DNA of 64,000 bases from Siphonodentalium dalli. Taxonomy: Eukaryota; Mollusca; Scaphopoda; Gadilida; Siphonodentaliidae. The translations under genes were made by a program, and so were the position numbers. The stretch is from NCBI GenBank assembly GCA_032622095.1, contig CP136061.1, positions 174,679,692-174,743,691 of the forward strand. Reading direction: 5' to 3'. This document shows, in pieces, positions 55,641-64,000 of the stretch (the first letter of the stretch is position 1; each line of letters begins with the position of its first letter). The notes below the pieces were generated by a model. It searched no databases and was not told the origin of the DNA. It saw nothing but the letters and a program-made list of their open reading frames with translations.

Positions 55641-57524
55641 TCACATGTTCATTTGAATCATGGATCTGAGGGCCGACAGTTCGTCGTTGGTGAATATAAA
55701 GTTAGAAGCCACATGGGCTGCATGGCTTGAGTTAATTCCATTCGCCTTGGTATCACGCCACTGTTTACCGATCCTTTGAGAATTAGGGGTCACGAACTTG
55801 TAGCTATCGCGGCCCCCTTGTGGTGATCTCGGACCATTTGGCGCTGCTATCCTTCTTCTGGCCGTTCCGTTTCGCAAGTTTGCGCCAAGAAGTTCAACTC
55901 CGCTGTGATTTGGATGCCAAGCGTCATGGTATAGACTAACAATTGGTGTCGAAACCATCCGTCTCCAGAAAATCGGAAGCATTATTAATAAACTCACAGC
56001 CTTTCCTTGAGCATACTTGCTCGTAGCATGTGTTCGTATCATAAATGAGGCTATTTGTCCCCGATCTGTCTGGTGTAGGAAGTACAGATGATATAACTAT
56101 CTTTGCTGCTGGATAGGTCCGGCGGATCGCATCAATAGTGTTACTCAAATCACCAGTCGGTTTTGTACCCCCTTCTACATGAGTTTATCCCAACATGAAC
56201 TGTCACTCTGTGCACGTATGAGTCTACTTTGTTCCCATCGTTCTCGAACCATCGTCGCACTCCCATGAGGTTCAGACCTCCTATTGACACTTTTTTAATA
56301 TATTCATTCGTTAGTGCCAATCTACGCGAACTGATAAACCTCAGCACAGAGTCGCCGATAACAATATGCACTTTCTTTGCATTCATTTGCTGAGACTTTG
56401 TATCCATTTCACGTTCTGGTGTTTTAAGTGTTTCTTGAGTTTTGCCTATCTGCTGATTTCCAATCTCGTAAGTCTCTTGTTCACCACTTCCTGTATCCAT
56501 GAGTTCCGTGTTTGTCGAAGTGTCAGAAAGTGCTTGAAACTTATTTTGCGTTTCGATGCACACAACAGTTTTTAATTCAACATCTTCAACATCTTTATCT
56601 TGTCTTTCAATATCCACGGTGGTCTTTGTATTTTCACTACAAGTTGAAGTTGACTTTGTGTTTATTATTGAATGTGCTATTCGCAAGCTAGCATTTTCTT
56701 TCTTTAGAAGAGATACATCATTTTCCAATTGAGATATTCTGGTATTAAGGTGTTATTCTGTGTCCGCTTGTTTCACTTTTATGTCTTCGAGTATATCTTG
56801 CAACTCTGACAATGTCAATTTTATTTTAAAGTTTGATACTTTGTCATTATAATTTATATTAACATTTTCAATATGTCTCTTTAAAACAGGCGTTCGATAA
56901 CTGGCAGTGACCTTAGGCGGTTTTATTTTTATCTGAGTCACTTGTGTTGTTTGCATCAAGGATTCATCAAGTTCAGTATGTACAAGAGGTCCTACCTTGA
57001 TCTGTCGGTCTGAGAATCCTACATAATACACAATAGGAAGTTCCCTATCCAGCCACCATTTCACATTTCTCTTTGATCCTTGAATCATGAGCCTCTGTTT
57101 TGTCCGATATACATGAAGCACTACCTTTCCTCCTTTGCCGGATACATTCCTCGCCACTTCAATCTTGTCGTCAACCACTACATGCTTTTGATCCTTTCCT
57201 GCGATCCAAGTGGCGTTGTTTATTTCAGTGCCACTTCCTAAATCCCAGTATCGTTCCTGTAGACCTTTCACGTATTTTTCGAAAGTGTCCGCATCCAGAC
57301 TGAGTGTGATGCATTTTCCGCCATCTTTAATTTCAGCATTTTGTACGATTGTTTGCATTTCGCATTCCTTCCTTCTGTTAATCTTTTCTGAATTTAAAAC
57401 AAAGTTCTTTTGTCGAGCATCTGTGTCTTGTCCAATGTGTGATACTGCTACATTTGGTGTATTCTTTAGCATCCACAATTTCAAACGTGTCATCAAAGTC
57501 CGAGTCATTCACATTAATATCCAT
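55641..57524 (-). pseudogene. LINE ORF1 with SGNH/GDSL hydrolase domain, frameshifted
   Basis: Likely start ATG at 57524 (MDINVNDSDFDDTFEIVD), shifting near 57465 into ..NVAVSHIGQDTDARQKNFVL. A middle domain follows, with WDLGSGTEINNATW, KGGKVVLHVYRTKQRLMIQG and VKWWLDRELP (to 56753). A coiled-coil-like stretch (ENDVSLLKKENASLRIAHSI) comes next. The hydrolase has block I VHIVIGDSVLRF (56150-56728 frame), block III HVGINS, then after shifts YPAAKIVISSVLP (55936-56148) and block V YHDAWHPNHSGVELLG. Esterase-bearing ORF1 proteins are known from CR1/L2-type LINEs and chaperone the RNA. At least three frameshifts make this copy non-functional. Confidence 0.85.
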
Positions 57525-57599
57525 GTTGGATCTTTCTATATTCTAATTAAAACACTCACTAAACACCAGTATTTTGAGACATCAGTATATAATCCATTG

Positions 57600-57870
57600 T
57601 AACTAATACATCTATATAATAACACATCTATTATCGAATCCAGTGCATCCTAACTCCGATATAGCCAAAGAGTAATTAGCCACGCATCATTAATTGCGGG
57701 AGCAACGTGAAGCACGTCTGGTCACTACCGCGGTCCGATTCATAATTGTATTATTCTAATCTAAACATGTATTATTCTAATCTAAACATATCTGTAGCAA
57801 TTTAACAACAAACTGGTGCTTCCATTCAATGTTAGGTGATGACTGACATTCAATGATACTGTGAATGGCT
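57600..57870. other. Gene-free stretch
   Basis: No feature apart from a small direct repeat TATTATTCTAATCTAAACAT at about 57748-57788. Confidence 0.4.
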
Positions 57871-57879
57871 TTGATTTCT

Positions 57880-58825
57880 TCAAGTCTGGAAATAGTGTGT
57901 CTGACATTTACATAGTGAGGTCCCCAGATGGTGAATTTAGTGTTGCTACCCCATACAGCATGCTAGCATCACCAAATACACCCGCCAGGGACCTAATTCT
58001 GCTTAGTCCTCATCTTCTGGGAAGTATCCTAAGTATCAAATTGACAGTTTGATTTAGTCACTTTTTCCACCTGTTCAGTTTCAATGTCCCCCTAATTTGC
58101 AGAAGATAAAATGCATAATTGAGGTGCTCAATGGGTGTGTATCACCAACTTCAACTGTAGGACTTCAATCTGTTCCTTGGTTTTATTGGCCATTGAGGAC
58201 TAATCAGATTGAGGATGAATTTGGTGATGCTAGCCAGCCTTACAGAATATTGTCATTAAATCCACATTTTCGGGACCTAATTCTGCAAATGTCAGACATA
58301 CTAAATTCAGGTTTGGCCATTTCATATTATTGTTTTAATCACCACTTATCCAGATGAAATCATACGACTAATATTCAAAGAAAAATGGGGGGGGGGGGGG
58401 GTATATATTGGATTAAATTTGTCTTCTATCTGGCATTTGCAGAATGAGGTCCCCAGAGGGTGAATTTAGTTATGCTACCCTGCACAGCAGTCTAGCATCA
58501 CCAAATACACTAGCCAGGGTCCTCATTCTGCTTAGGCCTCATCTTCTGGGAAGTATATAGGCACTTAAATTGACATTTTTACTTACTTTAGCCCTTCTGT
58601 TTAGTTTCTATATCCCCTAATTTGTGAATATAAAATGCATAATTGAGGTGCCCAATGGGTGCACATCACCAACTTTAACTGGAGAACTTCAATCTAATGC
58701 TATGTCTCCCATAGCAGTTGAGGCCTACACAGAATGAGGTCCCCAGAGGGTGAATTTGGTGATGCTAGCCTGCATTGCAGGATTGTGTCATTAAATTCAC
58801 CCTTTGGGGACCTCATTCTGCAAAT
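57880..58825. repeat. Array of palindromic hairpin repeats
   Basis: At least four related blocks (57880-58040, 58200-58290, 58430-58560, 58733-58825). The clearest, 58734-58823, is a near palindrome: CAGAATGAGGTCCCCAGAGG..GAATTTGGTGATGCTAGC faces CCTTTGGGGACCTCATTCTG. Spacers carry TGCATAATTGAGGTGC repeats and G-tracts (58386-58402, 58924-58933). Related block at 49245. Confidence 0.88.
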
Positions 58826-58969
58826 GTCAGACAATTTGTTCAGGCTTGTCTGTTCGAATATTATGTTCTTAACCACCAGTCTCCAGTTGAACTCTTTACA
58901 GTCTGATTTTGCAAAGAAAACTTGGGGGGGGGGGGTATATTGGATTGAATTTGTCAGTCTCTATGTCAG

Positions 58970-60065
58970 ACTGTTCTCCCATCCATCCATCTGTCATTAT
59001 GTCTCTATCCGTCCATCAATTGTTTTCTTCTCCAGATACATATTAAAGACCAAATGGGTTTATATATTTAGGTGTGGATGTCCCCCAGGTGACTCACATT
59101 CAGATTTGTTCAAATGAGTTCATCAGGTCAAATAGGTGAGAAGTCAGGGCCATAACTCTTTCCTTCCACAGTAATTCTTAAAACAATTTCTTCTCAAGAA
59201 CCATCTGGACTATTTAGATTATGTTTGGTATGGATGGGTCCTTCGGTGACTGGGGTTTAGATTTTTTCAGATTTGGGGTCATTTTAGGAAAATCAGTTCA
59301 GTTCAACTCTTAAAATCTAATGTCTGAAATTACCAAATGAATGGATCTCATAGATGGGGATTCACGTTTGTTCAAATAGGGGCGGAGATAAGAGATTTAA
59401 TTACCAACCAGCCACCCTACCCGTGCTCCGGTGGAGCTATAGTCATCACTCCTCGTCCGTCCATCGTCTGTCCGTCCATCCGTCCGACAACAATTATTTG
59501 AACATCTTCTCCTCTGGAACCATAAGACCAAATGGGTTCATATTTGGTGTGGATGTTTCCTAGGTGATTCTCATTCAGATTTGTTCAAATGCGGTCACTG
59601 GGTCAAATAGTTGCGAAGCCAGGGCCATAACTCTTTCCCACCATAGTAATTCTTTTAAACATCTTCAGAACAATAAGACCGAATGGTTTCATATTTGGTG
59701 TGGATGTTCCCTAGGTGACTCACATTCAGATTTGTTCAAAATGAGTTCACTTGAAATAGTTGTGAAGCCAGGGCCATAACTCTTTCCCTCCATAGTATTC
59801 TTAAAGTGACTTCTTCTCAAATACCATCAGGCTATATGGGTTCATATTTGGTATGAAGGATCCTTGGGTGACTGGGGTTCAGATTTGTTCAAATCAGGTC
59901 ACTGGGTCAAATGTGGGCGGGGCCAGTGACATAACTCCCAATTTTTTGTTTTAGATTTAACTCTTTAGATATCTACTTCTTTTAAAGTGATTATGAACAG
60001 TTCTGACTGTTGTGGTCAGTCTTTGCAGTCTGGTGAGCGACCCCACAGTCATTGACTGTCTTGTA
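58970..60065. repeat. Degenerate tandem array, about 190-bp units
   Basis: Five or so units with TCAGATTTGTTCAAATG, GGTCACTGGGTCAAATAG, GCCAGGGCCATAACTCTTTC and TTTGGTATGGA; runs of CCATC/GTCCGTCC near 58980 and 59450. Ends with CAGTCTGGTGAGCGACCCCA as at 6480. Frames of 69-127 codons here are repeat translation. Confidence 0.9.
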
Positions 60066-60069
60066 TTGA

Positions 60070-60458
60070 TTTCTTTCCCGATCGATTAGGGTCGATGGCA
60101 GGGTCTTTTGCACTTGTGTATTTGAAATCTTGAACAGATTGATATATGGAGTAATATCTCATCAATTTTATTGTACTAATTTTGTAGATTATATATAAAA
60201 AAAATTTTTTAATTAATTAAGTGTTTAGAATCCCACCGATATCACAACACAACGGGGCGGTGCATCCTTAGTTACATTACAACTGGAAATAATATTCCAA
60301 TGCTACAATTACGCAAAGTAAATTTGTGCAATAAAAGCAGAAAGATCCACTTTGAGTCATCAATGTGGAATTATAATCTTCGAGTTCTCAAATTAAACAA
60401 CAACTGTGACACTTAATGAATATGTTTCACAACATTTTATTTGTGGAGAGGTTCACAT
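60070..60458. other. Gene-free stretch
   Basis: No supported feature. Confidence 0.4.
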
Positions 60459-60616
60459 AAGGATTAACTGTCATGTGGACTGTTTTTATGGAGATGTAAC
60501 CGTGAGGTAAGTGGTCATAACTTGTGTAAAACCCGAAGGGTTTTACATACAAGTTATGACCACTTACCTCACGGTTACATCTCCATAAAAACAGTCCACA
60601 TGACAGTTAATCCTTA
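60459..60616. repeat. Near-perfect palindrome, arms about 76 bp
   Basis: AAGGATTAACTGTCATGTGG..AACCGTGAGGTAAGTGGTCA..AAAACCC, loop GAA, then the complement GGGTTTTAC..TGACCACTTACCTCACGGTT..CCACATGACAGTTAATCCTT. The only difference I see is a 2-base indel. No target duplication is obvious. Confidence 0.95.
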
Positions 60617-60619
60617 TAT

Positions 60620-60885
60620 TTATATACATTTAGCGAAAAAGCCACTTTTGTAAATGTATTTAAATCGAAAAGTGTATCGTGACAAAACTAGCCCAAAATA
60701 TCCCATAGCACCCTTGGCAAAAGTTAACAGGAACAATTGAAACCCGATGATTTATTAATTCAATCCTGCGCGAATCCGAATGCGCCCAAACATTACGCGT
60801 TCGTCTTTCCAAATCCAAATGACCGTATCGATGTTGTTATGAGCTTGCAGTTATTAGCTGTTGCGCATTCACCGAGAAATAATTG
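60620..60885. other. Gene-free stretch
   Basis: No supported feature; somewhat richer in CpG (CGCGAATCCGAATGCGCCC). Confidence 0.4.
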
Positions 60886-60889
60886 CAAC

Positions 60890-61590
60890 TAGCCACATGG
60901 GCGCCGACCAACTCAAAATGCTGGATTTAGTGATGACAACACTTAGTATGTAAATATATAATATTGAGACAACTTTCGTATTCGTCGCAACCATGTGCTT
61001 CTGTTTCGTTTGTTTTCATTTTGTCGGTAAAACAAGACTAAGTCTGTTCTCTATGTCAACATTTTGTAATATATAGGAAGGAAAGATGTAAATATATGCC
61101 TTCATTTTATTTTTAGTTGATTAAAAAAAATTATAGATATTTGTTCACGGCTGAAGTGACAATCATAATGGAACTCGACAGGAAAAACATCCCAGTGGCA
61201 AGTTCCGCAACTGATACACTGAAATTTTTCTTAGCTGTGGCCAATTTTATTAGGACTGGGAAAAAATGTTTATATTGCACTATTTGAAAACATAATATCA
61301 CCACCTAAGAAATAATACATAATCCAATATAACTATCAATTTCAAGTTGTCAGATGTTACATATATTACCCTCGCGGCCATGCATAACACAATCATCAAG
61401 GAAGCATCTCTGACAACAAATTTTGTCCATGTCGCAACCACGTGTTTCTATTTCATTTGTTTTCATTTTGACAGCCAAAACAAGTATTCTAAGACAAACA
61501 TTTTGCAAATCTAAAGCCTAGCAAAGGAAAAAAAGGATTTAATATGTGCCCTTCATTACTTCATAATCTTAATCTCCAGCAGAACAAAAC
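60890..61590. repeat. Diverged tandem duplication, offset about 455 bp
   Basis: GTCGCAACCATGTGCTTCTG..TCGTTTGTTTTCATTTTG (60985-61025) and GTCGCAACCACGTGTTTCTA..TTCATTTGTTTTCATTTTGA (61431-61471), with flanking similarity including CAACATTTTG / AAACATTTTG and ATGCCTTCATT / GTGCCCTTCATT. Confidence 0.75.
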
Positions 61591-62900
61591 ACAATCAATG
61601 TAAGTCTTCATTATAACTCTTTATTCGAGTGTTGAAAATGCAAACATTAAAGACGTCAAAAGCGGATATGGATGCCCCAACAAAGATGATACATTGGAAT
61701 AAGGGTTAATCAGATACAATCCAGCTTGAAATTGTCTGTTGAACTCTGTGTAGTGCAACGGCCAAACGCCAAAAGTGGTCGGGTACCCCTACCCATGGTA
61801 GAACAAGTTAAAACCAAATTTTTTGAAGGAGAAATATAGATTGTTGATGAAAATGATAATGAAAAATAACGGAATAGGTGGTGGCTATTGTCAAATCGAT
61901 GATGAACGATACCCACCAGTGACTTTTTCCAGAAATTAATCATTTTGGTAAAGCAAGCCCTGCCGCTATGTCCTAACTTATTTACCCATATTGTTAGTGT
62001 TAAAATTACTACATCATACCATATCTCTACCTGATATGCAAAAAGTGTTGGTTCATTTAGATTTTCCTGCCATTTGGAGCTGAAACATTTTTTTTTTGCT
62101 GAGAAATCGCTCTTTTTCACAAAAATAGTATTTTTTCACAAATAATGATATTTCAGAGCTAATGAATGTTATTATATACATTTGTGCTGATTAACATGCA
62201 GTATCATGACTAGAATGTCGTTAATTGTGAAGAACCAGCAAAATAATTAATTTCTTCCTGTGAGTTTCATAACTATTAATTAATAAAGTAACGTTATCGT
62301 TTTTCAAAACAAAAATTACAAACTCGCTATTTACAAATGCCACATGCAGAATTATATGAGCTATTTTCCTGATAAAATTGCTCCAAATGATTAATAAATA
62401 ATTAAATTTATTATTTATTGTAATTTATGCTTATTAACTGTATTATTTGTTCTTTAATTATTACATAAAAGCATATTTCATTTTGGAAATTAATTCCCTC
62501 ACAACGTAACCTCGTGGCTGAGAAACGTACTCCCCAAAGGGTTAATCTGTTTAAATTGCATTACCCTGCTTGTGCATGAATCATCTTTCTCAAAAAAACA
62601 ACAGCACATTATTAATCAGTGTGAAACAGGTTGAATACTGAGCGTCAGATCTACAATGCAAATTTAAAACTATGCGCATCCAAAAGTGGACTTCAGACTG
62701 CCTCCATGCATAAACTAGTGTAAATATGAAGATCACTTGGTGCCTGGTTGATCTCATTAGCAGATGATATCTGCTCTCTCCAGGGACGGGGTGTTATTTT
62801 CTTCACTAATTCATACAAAGTATATTTGCAATGCTCATACATCTTGAATATTTCATCACAAAAAATAACTCACATAAAATTGAGCCATTTGACTTTGTTA
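61590..62900. other. Gene-free stretch
   Basis: AT-rich. The 136-codon minus frame at 61710-62120 has no recognisable domain, signal or neighbour supporting it. Confidence 0.45.
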
Positions 62901-62908
62901 ATGTGCTA

Positions 62909-63510
62909 TATGATGATGATGATGATGATTTATTTGAAACTATGTGAAACTATTTATTTGAGAGACAATGGTTCATAAACATAGAATATAAGTATAACAA
63001 GATCAAGTAAATGTTTAGCAAGGGTCTGACAACACAACGCAATAGTAACACAATAGTAAATATCATGGAGGATCAATTTGGTAGTGATCATAAAAATTCA
63101 CATATAAGTCTAGTCTCATGTATTGTTTCTGGATTAAGCATCATTTTAACTATTTTTCGGTAGAATTTTTGGAGATATGATTAATATCTACCGAGTAACT
63201 TAGCTTTGCCATCAAGTTAATTCTCTGATTTTCATTTCTTTTACCAAAGGGTAAAAAGTTTTCTTCATCTGCAAGTGGACCACACAAGGAACATATATGT
63301 ATGCGTTTGTAAATATCACCAGGTTTCGGACTTTTGTACTTATCGCTCTCAATGGCAAGTCTGTGGGCTCTAATCCTCAGAGAAGTAAGATATTTTGACA
63401 TATATTTAGGTGTACCCAATGTCAGATATGTTTGTACTTTGAATTCTTTGTAAATTTTCCCAAGCAGGTGAAGTTTGTTGTCCATATATCTATTTAGAAA
63501 CTTCCTTATA
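62909..63510 (-). pseudogene. LINE 3'-terminal fragment with C-terminal knuckle
   Basis: Minus frame MDNKLHLLGKIYKEFKVQ, then YLTSLRIRAHRLAIESDK and ICSLCGPLADEENFLPF matches the C-terminus of the LINE at 49807 (RLRISNHSLAIEKG, CVFCEDKIVEDERHFL). The His and last Cys of the knuckle are mutated (NFLPFGK). After the stop comes a 3' UTR ending AAATAAATCATCATCATCAT (about 62909-62935), a trinucleotide tail. No endonuclease or reverse-transcriptase motifs precede it in the window, so it is strongly 5'-truncated. Confidence 0.8.
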
Positions 63511-64000
63511 AGAACCTATTCTCCATCACTCATTAGATTACAGAGCCTAAGCAGACAACGAGTGACAGACAATTATAAATCGCTCTATTATGTCAATAAA
63601 TTAGACAACGATTTTCAGTTACCAAAAAGGGTAATAAAGATGCTCATTAAGATAATCCTGAAGTGTTGGGGGGAAATCTCGGACTCGATATCTGATAGCC
63701 AGGGATAAAACATTTTCTCAAATGAATTCATTAATCGAAAGAGAAAATCTGGCGAAAATCTTCCATGAATGCCCACAACTCGAAAGATGCTTTGACTTTC
63801 GGAAATCATGCAACTGTCAACCTGACACCTGTTGCACCAGTCGAATTCTGATTTGTGTAACGATTCAGAAGTTCATTCTGGTTATAAAACACTACAAGCT
63901 GATGAAGTTTCTCGTATTGAGGACATATTAGCAGAATTTGTTACATCAAAAACTGGATGTCGTTAGCATCAATCCAGAGATATTAAATTTGTCAACAAGG
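63510..64000. other. Unresolved end of window
   Basis: Two plus-strand stretches look faintly coding: QRVTDNYKSLYYVNKLDN (63550-63700) and HSGYKTLQADEVSRIEDI (63860-63965), in different frames with stops between. They may be decayed parts of a mobile element. Nothing is assigned. Confidence 0.3.

Larger units (their letters stand above)
49645..57524 (-). mobile_element. APE-type non-LTR retrotransposon (LINE), nearly full length
   Basis: A minus-strand element with a two-ORF layout. ORF1 (57524 to 55641) ends in an SGNH hydrolase. ORF2 starts at 55347 and encodes an endonuclease, reverse transcriptase and C-terminal CCHC-like knuckle, ending at 49807. The 3' end is AATAAATTCTATTCTATTCT (49646-49675), a pentanucleotide-repeat tail. 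The body is about 5.9 kb plus a 2-kb insertion (51363-53326). Several frameshifts inactivate it. The 5' boundary is uncertain, around 57.5-57.6 kb. Overall organisation fits the CR1/L2/Jockey group; the exact clade is not assigned. Confidence 0.9.

Noticed and set aside
61710-62120. 136-codon minus-strand open frame
   Set aside because: No domain, signal, splice context or repeat relation supports coding; length is compatible with chance in this sequence.
63540-63967. Two faintly coding-like plus-strand stretches
   Set aside because: Different frames with stops between and no recognisable family; recorded as unresolved rather than as a gene.

Overview
The window is animal nuclear DNA that is almost entirely non-coding and repeat-built. 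It is AT-rich, with introns, GT/AG splice sites and many transposon classes. Long degenerate tandem arrays recur, with units built around phrases such as 'gttcaaatggggtcactgggtcaaatag' split over shorter blocks and 'gccataactctttcc', and the string taggcctac is common. From memory of similar repeats I infer a marine invertebrate, most likely a bivalve mollusc; no complete host gene confirms this.

Layout. 1-14 kb: tandem and dispersed repeats, a non-autonomous hAT copy (3085-4000), a LINE endonuclease fragment (about 8.0-8.33 kb), an inverted-repeat element (9.4-9.9 kb), minisatellites, and a piggyBac-like MITE (13098-13328). 14.2-17.3 kb: a 3.1-kb PIF/Harbinger-like element with a TTA duplication. 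17.4-32 kb: fold-back elements, a Tigger end, tandem arrays, a 3.4-kb TIR-flanked segment carrying a duplicated coding-like exon, and more repeats. 32.5-39.2 kb: a 6.7-kb palindromic element with arms of about 1.15 kb and oppositely oriented minisatellites; a 5'-truncated Penelope-like retroelement sits in its core. 40.0-40.9 kb: a GC-rich TIR element. 41.3-48.0 kb: three hAT-type elements nested inside one another, each with a perfect 8-bp target duplication. 48-60 kb: tandem arrays and palindromic repeats on both sides of a nearly full-length APE-type LINE on the minus strand (49.65-57.5 kb). That LINE has an SGNH-hydrolase ORF1 and is split by a Tigger-derived insertion with an inverted duplication. 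60.4 kb: a near-perfect 76-bp-arm palindrome. 62.9-63.5 kb: a second LINE 3' end.

Host coding evidence is thin. Three short plus-strand open blocks with splice signals (7510-7559, 14036-14132, 29263-29368) could be exons of one gene with large repeat-filled introns. Their peptides remind me of midasin (MDN1), from memory only. Two other first-exon-like blocks (26096-26164, duplicated and broken at 28161-28229; and 31233-31326) are unassigned.

The retroelements supply reverse transcriptase and endonuclease activities and probably helped mobilise others, but every coding mobile element here is disrupted. The DNA elements shown are all non-autonomous or fragmentary. The most informative features are the nested insertions with exact target duplications, the long palindromes, and an inverted duplication that arose after its LINE was already frameshifted.
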